Below, in pieces: positions 8,940 to 17,502 of a DNA stretch of 64,000 nucleotides (its first letter is position 1; the number at the start of each line of letters is the position of its first letter). The DNA comes from Geomonas subterranea (GTDB lineage Bacteria; Desulfobacterota; Desulfuromonadia; Geobacterales; Geobacteraceae). A program made the position numbers and the translations under genes. The notes under the pieces are model-generated. The model saw nothing but the letters and a program-made list of their open reading frames with translations. It was not told where the DNA came from and ran no database searches. Location of the stretch: NCBI RefSeq assembly GCF_019063845.1, contig NZ_CP077683.1:3712501-3776500 (forward strand). The letters are read 5' to 3'.

Positions 8940-10994
8940 CTAGAACCGGTAACTGAACAGGAGCCGGTAGGTCCTGCCGTCCTGGGGGATCAGGCTCTGC
9001 ACGTGGTCGGTGGTGGCCGGGTCCTCCAGGCGCCGGTCCAGGAGGTTGTACACGGAGAAGGAAGCCTCCACCCCGGGAAAGAGCGCCGTCGACGAGAGGG
9101 TGGCGTTGGTGACCAGGTATCCCGGGGAGGCGACCTGGGCGCCGTTGTGGCTGAACTCGCGCCGGCTCACCCCCTGCATCTCGACGCCGGCGAAGACCTT
9201 CTTCAGGTACAGGGGCGCGGTCAGGTTGAGCTTCACCAGGTGGCGCGGCGAGTAGTCGAGGCTCTGGTCGGTTCCCTGGTCCCTGGCGGACACGAAGCCG
9301 TAGCTGCTCCTCGCCGCGAAGCCGCTGCTCCACTGCCCCTCGATCTCGAACTCCCCCCCAAGCGCCCTGACCCGCTCGACGTTGGCGAAGGCGACCTGGG
9401 TCGGGGAGAGGTCCTGGTAGCTGATCAGGTTGTCGATCTTGTTGTAGAACAGGCTCGCGCTGGTGCGCACCACGTCGCCGTAGTACTGCTCGTAGATCGC
9501 CTCGTAGCTGCGCACGGTTTCCGGTTTCAGCGACAGGCTGGTGGCGTAGCCGTTGAAGACGTCGTTGTAGTACAGCTCGTAGGCGTTGGGCGCGCGGAAG
9601 GCCTGGCCGTAGACCAACTTGAAGACCGTTCCCTCGACCGGGGTGTAGATGAGGGCCAGGCGCGGGCTGGTGGCCCCGCCGAAGGTCTCGTAGTGGTCGT
9701 AGCGCACCCCGGCGTTCAGAATGAGGGAATCCAGGATGCGCAGCTCAGCCTGGCCGAACAGGGCGTAGAAGACGTTTTGGTGGCTGTTCTCCAGGCTGCG
9801 CCCACCCGGCACCCGGTCGAAGTTCGGGATGTCGATCTGGTAGTTGTCGCGGAACCGCGCCCCACCCGTCAACTGCAGGCGCGGCAGCAACTGGCGGCTC
9901 CCCTGCACCTCGGCGCCCCACCAGCGCGCCAGGTGCTGGTCGCGGTTGACGTAGGTCGCCGGGTAGAACGGGGGATCGTCCCCCGTCTTGTCGTAGGGGA
10001 AGTTGCCGGTGAAGCGGAACTCGTCGTAGAAGAGCCTCGCGGTAATCCCGGTTCCGTCGATCGCCTTCTCGTATTTGAGGTCGAGGTAGCTCCTGCGGTC
10101 GTTGGAGTTGGTGCGCGGATCGTTGAAGATGGTGCCGAAGGAGGCGGTCGGTATCCGCTTGTCGCGTGAAACCAGGGCGCCTGCCAGGGTGAAGTCCCGC
10201 AGGTGCCCCGAGGCGAACAGCGAATAGCTGCGGTCCCGGTCCATGTTGCGGGCGATGCCGTTGTTGGTGGAGGGATCGTTGAACTCCGGGAAGAAGAGGC
10301 GATCGTTGCCCCGGCTGGAGTAGCCGGAACCGGAGATGAGGAACTCACCGCCGTTGAAGATCTTGCCGTAGCTGATGCGCCCGGAGCCGGTCTGCTGGCT
10401 CCCCCAGCTCCCTCCCGCTTCCACCCCTTCGAGCTGTTTCGCGCTGCGGCTGATGACGTTGATCACGCCGAAAAAGGCGCCGGCGCCGTAAAGCGAGGAA
10501 CTGGGTCCCCGGATGATTTCGATGCGGTCGATGAGCGCCATGTCGAGGACGAACTCGGTGCCGATGGCCGCCGACTCGTAGATGGCGTCGTTGATCTGGT
10601 GACCGTCCACCAATAGGAGCACCCGGGTGTTGTAGTCGCCGGGCCGGTTGAAGCCGCGGGTGCCGATGTAGCTGTAGTTCCTGTCGTAGGTGGTGAAGAA
10701 GCCGCGGGTAGCCTTCAGCACGTCGGCCAGGGTGCGCCAGCCGTAACGCTTGATCTCCTCGGAGGTGACCACGGTCACCGAGGCCGGCGCCTCGGTCACC
10801 ACCTGCTCGAACTTGGAAACCCCGTAGACCGTCTCCACCTTGAGGTTGGTGAGCTGCTCAAGATCCATCGACTCGAGGTCGGATGGCGCCGGCTCTCCGG
10901 CGCCATCCAGGGCGAGCGCCGCCGTTGCGCAAAGCAGCGACAGCAGCAATGCGCCGGCCAGGGCCAGCCTCGGCCTGGGACGGAATCTTCTCAT
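8940..10994 (-). CDS. TonB-dependent outer-membrane receptor
   Basis: 684 residues. A signal peptide (about 1-29) is followed by a plug domain (TEAPASVTVVTSEEIKRYGW through IEIIRGPSSSLYGAGAFFGV) and a 22-strand-type beta barrel ending in aromatic F (LLFSYRF). Such receptors import scarce ligands, such as siderophores, cobalamin or sugars, using TonB energy. The substrate cannot be read from the sequence. It is the first gene of a minus-strand operon with yfiR and a GGDEF-EAL gene, so it may also have a sensory role. The start follows GGAGGAAGACG. No TonB/ExbBD genes are nearby. Confidence 0.92.
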   Translation of the reverse strand: MRRFRPRPRLALAGALLLSLLCATAALALDGAGEPAPSDLESMDLEQLTNLKVETVYGVSKFEQVVTEAPASVTVVTSEEIKRYGWRTLADVLKATRGFFTTYDRNYSYIGTRGFNRPGDYNTRVLLLVDGHQINDAIYESAAIGTEFVLDMALIDRIEIIRGPSSSLYGAGAFFGVINVISRSAKQLEGVEAGGSWGSQQTGSGRISYGKIFNGGEFLISGSGYSSRGNDRLFFPEFNDPSTNNGIARNMDRDRSYSLFASGHLRDFTLAGALVSRDKRIPTASFGTIFNDPRTNSNDRRSYLDLKYEKAIDGTGITARLFYDEFRFTGNFPYDKTGDDPPFYPATYVNRDQHLARWWGAEVQGSRQLLPRLQLTGGARFRDNYQIDIPNFDRVPGGRSLENSHQNVFYALFGQAELRILDSLILNAGVRYDHYETFGGATSPRLALIYTPVEGTVFKLVYGQAFRAPNAYELYYNDVFNGYATSLSLKPETVRSYEAIYEQYYGDVVRTSASLFYNKIDNLISYQDLSPTQVAFANVERVRALGGEFEIEGQWSSGFAARSSYGFVSARDQGTDQSLDYSPRHLVKLNLTAPLYLKKVFAGVEMQGVSRREFSHNGAQVASPGYLVTNATLSSTALFPGVEASFSVYNLLDRRLEDPATTDHVQSLIPQDGRTYRLLFSYRF

Positions 10995-11476
10995 CGTCTT
11001 CCTCCAGCATGTCTGCTTCTTCTACACCTGTGCCGCTGGTTGGGACAACGAGCCTGTGGAAGAAGGCGCGGCAGTAACTCGACAATTCCAGAGTGAACCG
11101 CTGACGGGTAACGGATCATTTAATATTTTATTATTATTGTCAACGATTAATACGTTTATCAACCAGGCATTTACGGGGCAAACTGACAAAGAAAAAACAA
11201 TAATAATTAATCGGCTGCAACTATACTGAGCTAACTGTGCATTATGACTTGTAGAGACGTCGTGGGGAAGGGTATCACACTGTACAAGCAATGCAATTTA
11301 GACACAAAGCCTGTCACCGGTCTTCTTTTGCCGTCACTGTCACATTGTTCTCATCGGTCGATGACCCGTTAAACTTAGGGTTCTCGTTGTTTATTGTGCC
11401 GGGGACGTGAAAACGGGGATCAGGGGATCAGAAGGGGGGGCGGCGCACGGTCATCCGTCCCTGCGGGGGGGGAGGG
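10995..11476. other. Intergenic region upstream of the TonB receptor gene
   Basis: 482 bases without a convincing gene. The middle part (about 11110-11235) is strikingly AT-rich (TTTAATATTTTATTATTATT), unlike its surroundings, and presumably contains the promoter of the minus-strand receptor operon. Short open frames here lack ribosome binding sites. I could not place a confident Fur box or promoter. Confidence 0.5.
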
Positions 11477-12856
11477 TCAACGCGGCAGGGTGACCCGGAC
11501 CTGGAACCCGCCGGGGACGTTGCGGGCATCGATGCTCCCATGGTGCTGGACCACGATCTTGCGCGCGATGGCGAGCCCCAGGCCGCTCCCCTCCGCGGCG
11601 GCGTTCCTGCCGCGGTAGAAGGGCTCGAAGATGTCGCGCAGCTCCCTCTCGTCGAGCGGCGCATGGTCGTTGGTGACCCTGAGCTCGGTCCGGTCTTCGC
11701 GCCGGCCTAGCTCCACCAGCACTTCGGCACCGGAAGGGCTGTGCAACACGGCGTTCTCCAGCAGGTTCTTCAAGGCGATGCGCAGCACCTCCTCGCTCCC
11801 CCGAACCGGCTCCGCCCCGTCGATGGCGAGACGGACCGAAATCCCCCTGCTCTTCGCCAGCGGCCCCACCGTCTTCACCAGCGCGGAGGCGAGCTCCGCA
11901 AGGTCGACCCGCTGCCCCAGCTGCAGGGGCGCCTGCAGGTCGAGCTTCGAGTACTGCAGGATGTCCCCCACCAGGCGGTCCGCCTCCTCGATGTCCTCCC
12001 AGATCGCCTCGAGCATCTCTTTAGCATCCCCCCGGTCACCCCGGGAGAGCGCGCCGTCGAGACACTCTCCGGCCACCCTGATCCGGGCCAGCGGGCTGCG
12101 CAGTTCGTGGGAGACGTTGGCGGTCAGCTCGCGGCCGCCGCGCACCATCCGCTCCACCTTCTCGGCCATGTCGTTGAAGGCGCGGGCCAGGCGGCCGATC
12201 TCGTCGCGTTCGGAGAGCTCCGCCCGCGCCGACAGGTCCCCGGCGGCGATGCGCAGGGCGGACTCCTCCAGACGCTTCAAGGGGCGCGTGATGCGCAGGG
12301 TGAGCGGCACGGCGAGGAGCGCGACCAGGGCGCCGATCAGTGCGAGCCCGACCGCAAAGCCGCCGACCGGGAAGCTGGCGCCATGGCGCTGCGACAGGAG
12401 GTGGAGCAGCAAGGGATGGTTTCCGGCAACGGGAACCGGCAGCACCGCGTACCAGGGAAATCCCCCGGCCGGGTCGATGGTTACCGTCACACCTTCGTGG
12501 GTACCGGTCCTGCGCGGCGCCCTCTCGACCTCCGGCGCGCGCCCACCGGGAAAGGAGGAGGCCAGCAACTCGCCGGCGGCGCCGGTGACCCAGACCTGGG
12601 CGTTGCTTCTTTGTCCAAGCCGCTGCACCGCGTCCCGCAGCGCGGGTCCATCCGCCGCCCCCCGCGCCAGCGCGGCATCGACCGATGCGCGCAGAAAATC
12701 GGCGGCGACATGGGAACTCTGCGCCACCGACCTGGCCACGTACTGGCGGTGGCTCTCACCGACCACGAAAACGAAGAGGGCGAAGACCAGTGCCTCGGTG
12801 ACCATGAGGGCCACGCACCAGTGCAGCAAAATCTTCAGGTACAGGCTGCGGATCAC
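11477..12856 (-). CDS. CpxA-like sensor histidine kinase
   Basis: 459 residues. Two transmembrane helices (about 10-33 and 165-185) enclose a periplasmic sensor of about 130 residues. HAMP follows, then a HisKA H-box NVSHELRSPLARIRV (His near 249) and an ATPase domain with GSGLGLAIARKIVVQHHGS. It should phosphorylate the response regulator encoded directly upstream, whose stop overlaps this start as ATGA. The H-box and architecture match the CpxA/EnvZ group, so envelope stress is a plausible signal. No CpxP-like gene is visible. Confidence 0.88.
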   Translation of the reverse strand: MIRSLYLKILLHWCVALMVTEALVFALFVFVVGESHRQYVARSVAQSSHVAADFLRASVDAALARGAADGPALRDAVQRLGQRSNAQVWVTGAAGELLASSFPGGRAPEVERAPRRTGTHEGVTVTIDPAGGFPWYAVLPVPVAGNHPLLLHLLSQRHGASFPVGGFAVGLALIGALVALLAVPLTLRITRPLKRLEESALRIAAGDLSARAELSERDEIGRLARAFNDMAEKVERMVRGGRELTANVSHELRSPLARIRVAGECLDGALSRGDRGDAKEMLEAIWEDIEEADRLVGDILQYSKLDLQAPLQLGQRVDLAELASALVKTVGPLAKSRGISVRLAIDGAEPVRGSEEVLRIALKNLLENAVLHSPSGAEVLVELGRREDRTELRVTNDHAPLDERELRDIFEPFYRGRNAAAEGSGLGLAIARKIVVQHHGSIDARNVPGGFQVRVTLPR

Positions 12857-13560
12857 GGTTCATCCACCTCGAACATGTACCCGGAGCCCCACACCGTCTT
12901 GATGCAGCGCTTCCCCCCGGAGAGCTGCTCGGTCTTTGTGCGCAGCTTGCTGATGTGCACGTCGATGCTGCGGTCGAAGGGGCCGAAGTCCTTGCCGCGG
13001 GCGTAGCTCAACAGCGCCTCGCGGCTCAGGACCGTGCCGGGCAAGCTCATCAGCGCCTCGAGGAGCCGGTGTTCCGTCGCCGACAACTCCACCTCCTGCC
13101 CAGCGAAACAAACGGTGCGGCGCTTGTGCAGCAGGACGAATCCCCCCGCCTCGATGCTGTCCCCCGCTGCGGCCTCGCTCCGGGTGGTGGGCTGGCTGCG
13201 CCGGAGCACCGCGTTGATCCTCGCTACCAGCTCCCTGGGGTTGAAGGGCTTGGGGAGGTAATCGTCGGCGCCGAGTTCAAGGCCGGTGATGCGATCCTCA
13301 TCGTCCCCTTTCGCCGTCAGCATTATTACCGGGACCGCGCTCTGCTGCCGTATCCGCCTGAGTATGTCCAGCCCGCTCTCCCCCGGGAGCATGATGTCCA
13401 GGATGACCGCGGCCGGCTCCACCTCGCGCAGCGCCTCCGCCACCTGGGAGCCGTCCGGGAACTCCCTGATGTCGAAGCCCTGGTCCACCAGGAACTTGGC
13501 CACCAGGCGCCTCAGTTTCAGGTCGTCGTCCACCAGGAAAATGGTTTTGTTCTCGGTCAC
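12853..13560 (-). CDS. OmpR/CpxR-family response regulator
   Basis: About 235 residues from a GTG at 13560, which has GGAGGCGGGG just upstream; an ATG at 13590 has no such site. The receiver domain has acidic residues VDDD, the phosphoacceptor segment VILDIMLPGESG and the KPF lysine (YLPKPFNP). The winged-helix DNA-binding domain ends GSGYMFEVDEP. It forms an operon with the overlapping CpxA-like kinase. A GTAAA-N5-GTAAA element lies 63 bases upstream, so positive autoregulation is likely. Confidence 0.9.
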   Translation of the reverse strand: MTENKTIFLVDDDLKLRRLVAKFLVDQGFDIREFPDGSQVAEALREVEPAAVILDIMLPGESGLDILRRIRQQSAVPVIMLTAKGDDEDRITGLELGADDYLPKPFNPRELVARINAVLRRSQPTTRSEAAAGDSIEAGGFVLLHKRRTVCFAGQEVELSATEHRLLEALMSLPGTVLSREALLSYARGKDFGPFDRSIDVHISKLRTKTEQLSGGKRCIKTVWGSGYMFEVDEP

Positions 13561-13622
13561 TCCCCGCCTCCGGTTTTTCGCTTTTTGCATAGTAGCAGGG
13601 AAGCGCGGCGATCCGGCCGGTT

Positions 13623-13637
13623 TTTACCTTTTTTTAC
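13623..13637 (-). promoter_or_regulatory. Candidate CpxR box (GTAAA-N5-GTAAA)
   Basis: Read on the minus strand, the sequence is GTAAA, five bases (AAAAG), then GTAAA, exactly the form known for enterobacterial CpxR sites. It lies between the CpxR-like gene (start 13560, minus) and the divergent PAS-like gene (start 13750, plus). A third GTAAA half-site is at 13655-13659, about two helical turns away. It could control either gene. Confidence 0.5.
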
Positions 13638-13749
13638 AAAAGTCACATACTTTTTTTACAACTTCCCGTTATCATCCCTGACCGTAACCATCACCGATGT
13701 AAACCCCGGCCGGCACGACCCGGTCGCGTCATGAGCCAAGGAGCCAGGT

Positions 13750-14157
13750 ATGAGCACCATCGAAGTAAGCGAAGAGATCCGCCGTAACTTTCACCTTTTC
13801 TGGGACAACTACCCCGAACCCGTGATGCTGATCTACAAGGACAGGACCATTCTCGAGGGGAACCGCGTCGCCCAGGAGCAGGGGTACCCTACCGGTCTCA
13901 GGTGCATCGACCTGGGCGAGAAGAAGCATCATGCCGGCTGCCGCGCCAACATCGCCCTGCGCGACAAGACAGGCGTGCGCGACACCGCCTGGTACGACTT
14001 CCGGTCTGCGTTCCTGGACAGCTACTGGATCCCGCTGGCCGGCGCCGAGGACTTCTACGTCCATTTCGCCAACGACATCACCAAGTTCGCGGCGGAGCAC
14101 CTGCTCCCGAAAGAGGACTGCTCCGGCGGCTGCTCCTCCTGCACCGGGCACGAGTAA
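13750..14157 (+). CDS. PAS-like small cytosolic protein with C-terminal cysteine cluster
   Basis: 135 residues with no signal peptide or membrane segment. Residues 10-110 look like a PAS-type fold (NYPEPVMLIYKDRTILEGNR), with a Cys/His pair in KKHHAGCR. The C-terminus is a cysteine cluster, CSGGCSSC, reminiscent of metal-binding tails. The start follows AAGGAGCCAGGT. It diverges from the CpxRA-like operon across the candidate CpxR box and ends before a strong shared terminator. Function is unknown; a small redox or metal sensor is a guess. Confidence 0.7.
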   Translation: MSTIEVSEEIRRNFHLFWDNYPEPVMLIYKDRTILEGNRVAQEQGYPTGLRCIDLGEKKHHAGCRANIALRDKTGVRDTAWYDFRSAFLDSYWIPLAGAEDFYVHFANDITKFAAEHLLPKEDCSGGCSSCTGHE

Positions 14158-14257
14158 CCGCCGCCTCCCACGCTCACCCACCAGCCCGATATATCGGCGC
14201 TTCCCGTCCCGTCGGGCCGCCTGTCGCGACCACAGAAGGGGCGCGGAGTGAACAAAC

Positions 14258-14287
14258 AAAGGGGCTATGCGTACGCATAGCCCCTTT
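14258..14287. terminator. Bidirectional intrinsic terminator (30-bp perfect palindrome)
   Basis: AAAGGGGCTATGCGT is followed at once by its exact reverse complement and a T-run, with an A-run on the other side. It lies between the convergent PAS-like gene (plus) and multicopper oxidase gene (minus), so it can end transcription from both. Confidence 0.9.
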
Positions 14288-14337
14288 TTGTCGCCGCGGC
14301 GCTCGCCCCGACACCCCGCCGCGACGTCCTCCCCGTC

Positions 14338-16680
14338 TCAGTAATCGGTTCCCATCACGTAGCTCCGGACCGCCACCGCGTTCGGTACCACCTCGTCCGG
14401 CCGCATCATCTCGTTGTCCTCGTGATCGATGATGTGGCAGTGCCAGACGTATCCGTTGCCGCCGTTGGGATCGAAGGCGAAGGAGGCAGCGGCAGGCGCG
14501 GTCGACGCCGGCAGGTCCGTGGGAGCCCAGCGCACCGCGATCCGGGTCACCTGTCCGGGGAACGCCACGATGGTGTCCTTCCACCCCGCTTCCTGGGGCA
14601 GCGCCGGTGCGGCCGGTCCCTGGAGATACACCGGCTTTCCGTTCTTGCCCATCAAGGCGATATCGGGGTTGCCTCCGACCGCCCTGCTGTTCCCCGGGTT
14701 GGCATCGTAGTTCTGCGGCGGCCCGAAGCCCGGGATGAAGACGCCGCTTGGATAAGGCGCCCCGGTCATGGGATCGTACCCGCCGCCCGGGAAGGCAGCG
14801 GCGTAGGCGGCACCGTACTCGCGGGTGTCGAAACTCTGGCGGTTCACCAGCTGGAACTGCGCCAGGTGCAGGTGGATCGGATGCGCGTCCTCGGTCAGGT
14901 TCACGATCTCCCATACCTCGGTTTCACCCTCCTTCGGCTTCTCGGAGATGAAGTTCCCGGTCGCATCCTCACTGAAGCCGGGGATCGGCTCGAACCGGTA
15001 CATCCCATCTTCAACGCCGGTGATCCGCTTGCCGCTCCACTTGGTGTTGTTCACGAGGATTTCCAGCGGCCCGCCTGGGTAACTGGTCAGGGCTCCCGTG
15101 ACCGGATTGATGGCGACCTGGGGCATTCCCATCACCTCGTTCAGGGTAAGCTGACGAGTCTTCTGGACGGTGACTCCCGCGGCCAGGGTGCCTGCCGTTT
15201 GGTTCGCCAACCGCACAAGCGCCGGTCCCTGCCCCGCAGCCCCGCGCAAGGTTGCTCCGGCCTTCGCCGGGTTAAAGGAGGAATCCGCCACCGTCGCCGC
15301 GCCGACCTTGAACAGCATGATCCGCCCCGTCGTGTTGCCGTTCGGTGTCTCCCCGCCCGGGTACGGCGTCTTGGCCGTGTTGCGCAAGAGCCACGTGCCG
15401 GAATACGGCACCCCGTTGGGCCCTTTCTTGCCGGCCTGGTAGCCTGCGAAGTCGACGATGACCTGGTAGCGCTCACCCGGCATCATGACCAGCTTTCCTC
15501 CCAGCGCAGGATCGAGTTTGGCGGGGCGGTCCAGGTAGCCCCCGTCGGTCCCTATCACGTACAGCGGGGGACCGAGGTTCTTGGAAACCGGGTCGACCAG
15601 CGCCATCTCGTAGGTCCGGGCGTTGGATCCGTTCAGAAAGAGGAAGGTGTAGCGCTTCGCCTCTACGTTTTTGTAGGGCCAGGACTTCCCGTTGACCACG
15701 ATGACGTCACCTACGAACTCGGGGTTCCAGTAGGGGTGGTCCGGGTTCAACGCCCAGAGTGCGCCCCCGGCGCTCGCGGCCGTGAAGAAGAGCTGCCCGT
15801 TGCTGTCGAACATGCGGTCCTGGACCACCAGCGGCACCAGCTCCGGAAGGTTAGCCGGGTCCCGTGCGGGGTCGGTCACGAGGTAAGCCCCCGCCAGCCC
15901 CGCGTAGACGTTCAGCCGGGTGGCACCCAGGGTATGGTCGTGGAACCAGATCGGCGCCCCTTCCTGGGAGTTGGGGTAGCGGTAGATGGCGTAGTTCGAC
16001 GCCGTCGAGCCGTCGCTGCTGTAGAAGGAAGCCCCCTTCATGGTGCCGTCGCTGGTGAACCAGGAATCGGGCCCGCCGTCCAGCTGCGGCGGCACCTCGC
16101 CCCCGTGCAGGTGGACCGCCGCCGGAATGGGAGCGTCGAAGCTCTCTCCGTAGTTCGAGGCGCACTCGCTTCCGGGCACGGGGGGCATCGCCATGTGGGC
16201 GCACATACTTTCCCCGCCGTTGAGGGGATCGGCCCAGTGCAGCGTCTGGTCCGTGCTGTAGCGGTAAGCCAGCACGTTGGTGGTCTTCGCCGTCGGCAGC
16301 TCGTTGACAAATTTCATCTCGGTGGGGACTCCGCGGGTGGCCACTATTACCGGCCCGATGAAGGACTGACGCCCCGGCACCGTCCCGTCGGCGAGTTGTC
16401 CCGCCACCTGACCCGGCTTCAGGTACCCCCAGACCCAGGTCCCGGTGTACCCGGCAACAGCATTGGCCGGAAGCACCATGCTCTTGAACTCCCTCATGCG
16501 GAGCTCGATCCGATCACCTCCCGCGGGTATGACATCCAAATCGGGCAGTCGGTCCACGAACTGTGGAATGGAGGAGCCCGCCAATGGAACCTGTGCGGAA
16601 ACCCCTCCCCAGACATCCGCCCAGCATGTCGTGACAAGGGCAACCGCCCCGAGAGTACTCGCTACCAGTCTCGTCCTCAT
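14338..16680 (-). CDS. Periplasmic/exported multicopper oxidase
   Basis: 780 residues with a Sec-type signal (about 1-30). All four copper-binding motifs are visible: HLHGGEVP near 192, WFHDHTLG near 245, HPIHLHLAQF near 600, and HCHIIDHEDNEMM near 747, whose final Met suggests a classical type 1 copper site. It should oxidise a substrate by one-electron steps and reduce oxygen to water. Members of this family in Geobacter (OmpB, OmpC) have been linked to metal-oxide respiration, but whether this is an ortholog cannot be told here. The gene is monocistronic. The start follows GGAGGGATTGCT. Confidence 0.9.
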   Translation of the reverse strand: MRTRLVASTLGAVALVTTCWADVWGGVSAQVPLAGSSIPQFVDRLPDLDVIPAGGDRIELRMREFKSMVLPANAVAGYTGTWVWGYLKPGQVAGQLADGTVPGRQSFIGPVIVATRGVPTEMKFVNELPTAKTTNVLAYRYSTDQTLHWADPLNGGESMCAHMAMPPVPGSECASNYGESFDAPIPAAVHLHGGEVPPQLDGGPDSWFTSDGTMKGASFYSSDGSTASNYAIYRYPNSQEGAPIWFHDHTLGATRLNVYAGLAGAYLVTDPARDPANLPELVPLVVQDRMFDSNGQLFFTAASAGGALWALNPDHPYWNPEFVGDVIVVNGKSWPYKNVEAKRYTFLFLNGSNARTYEMALVDPVSKNLGPPLYVIGTDGGYLDRPAKLDPALGGKLVMMPGERYQVIVDFAGYQAGKKGPNGVPYSGTWLLRNTAKTPYPGGETPNGNTTGRIMLFKVGAATVADSSFNPAKAGATLRGAAGQGPALVRLANQTAGTLAAGVTVQKTRQLTLNEVMGMPQVAINPVTGALTSYPGGPLEILVNNTKWSGKRITGVEDGMYRFEPIPGFSEDATGNFISEKPKEGETEVWEIVNLTEDAHPIHLHLAQFQLVNRQSFDTREYGAAYAAAFPGGGYDPMTGAPYPSGVFIPGFGPPQNYDANPGNSRAVGGNPDIALMGKNGKPVYLQGPAAPALPQEAGWKDTIVAFPGQVTRIAVRWAPTDLPASTAPAAASFAFDPNGGNGYVWHCHIIDHEDNEMMRPDEVVPNAVAVRSYVMGTDY

Positions 16681-16898
16681 AGCAATCCCTCCTTCACCAT
16701 TTTTATTACATAACTATTAGCAGCAATTATTATACCCACGTGCAAGGGCCCGTTTTTACGTTATTTATGTTTTTTCGACTGATACCAACAGCCGCTTCAC
16801 TGTAACCATTTCATCCTTCGCTGGAGCTATGTGTCTCATTTTTTGCACCCTTATCTACTGGCGTCGCTCACTGCCAGCATTTCTCCGGACCCCAAAAA

Positions 16899-16935
16899 AC
16901 AAACAGGGCCAGCCTGTTCGGCTGACCCTGTTTGT
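16899..16935 (-). terminator. Intrinsic terminator downstream of the 119-residue protein gene
   Basis: ACAAACAGGGCCAGCC pairs with GGCTGACCCTGTTTGT (one mismatch) around a short loop. On the minus strand the stem is followed by a T-run (16892-16899 region). It ends the transcript of the gene at 16964-17323. Confidence 0.85.
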
Positions 16936-16963
16936 AGAGACTCTATGAGCGTTCTTCTTGCAG

Positions 16964-17323
16964 CTACTCCGGAACGTACTCCGCAGCGCCAATTTCGGTA
17001 AGGTAGAGTCTCACCGTGATCGAGCAGGCACCGGTGATGCCGTTGACCGTGGCCATGACTTTTTCCAGGATGGCCGCCGCCAGCTTGTTCTCCACGGAAG
17101 TGCGGGGGCCGAGGCTTCTGGCCAGCACGATGATGCGGATGTCCGCGCCGATGTCCCAGGAGCTTGCCTGGGAGAACTGCAGCGAGATCTGCTCCGGCTT
17201 GAGGATCGCCATCTTACCGCCGCGGATCTCCAGCAATTCCGAAATGATGGCAGGGAGCTCTCTGGCCAGGCCGTCAAGCACCTCGTCATTCACATTTGCT
17301 TTGTGGACTATCGCAACATTCAT
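16964..17323 (-). CDS. Conserved hypothetical protein, possibly tautomerase/MIF-like
   Basis: 119 residues with no signal or membrane segment. The start follows AAGGAGGAGGTAATC. The fold suggested by alternating strands and helices (MNVAIVHKANVN, ISLQFSQAS, DIRIIVLARSLG, SITVRLYLTEIG) resembles the small tautomerase / 5-carboxymethyl-2-hydroxymuconate isomerase fold, but the catalytic N-terminal proline of that family is absent. Function is therefore left open. It is monocistronic with its own terminator. Confidence 0.6.
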   Translation of the reverse strand: MNVAIVHKANVNDEVLDGLARELPAIISELLEIRGGKMAILKPEQISLQFSQASSWDIGADIRIIVLARSLGPRTSVENKLAAAILEKVMATVNGITGACSITVRLYLTEIGAAEYVPE

Positions 17324-17443
17324 GATTACCTCCTCCTTGTGCGGTATAAGCAGTATACAATCGCGACAGTATAGAAGAAAACAACACAGACATCAATAAA
17401 GAGATGGCCTGCTCTCTGATACTTCGCAGGAAGGCAGCAATGG

Positions 17444-17474
17444 AAAAGGGACCAGACATAGTCGTGGTCCCTTT
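17444..17474 (-). terminator. Probable intrinsic terminator of the soluble kinase gene
   Basis: AAAAGGGACCA and TGGTCCCTTTG form an 11-bp stem with a 10-base loop, 29 bases downstream of the kinase stop. A short T-run follows on the minus strand. Confidence 0.7.
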
Positions 17475-17502
17475 GATCGTGGCCGGTGTGTCGGCTCGAT
17501 TA

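Noticed and set aside
14422..16713. Long plus-strand open frame opposite the multicopper oxidase
   Set aside because: All four copper motifs are on the minus strand; the plus frame has shadow-type composition.
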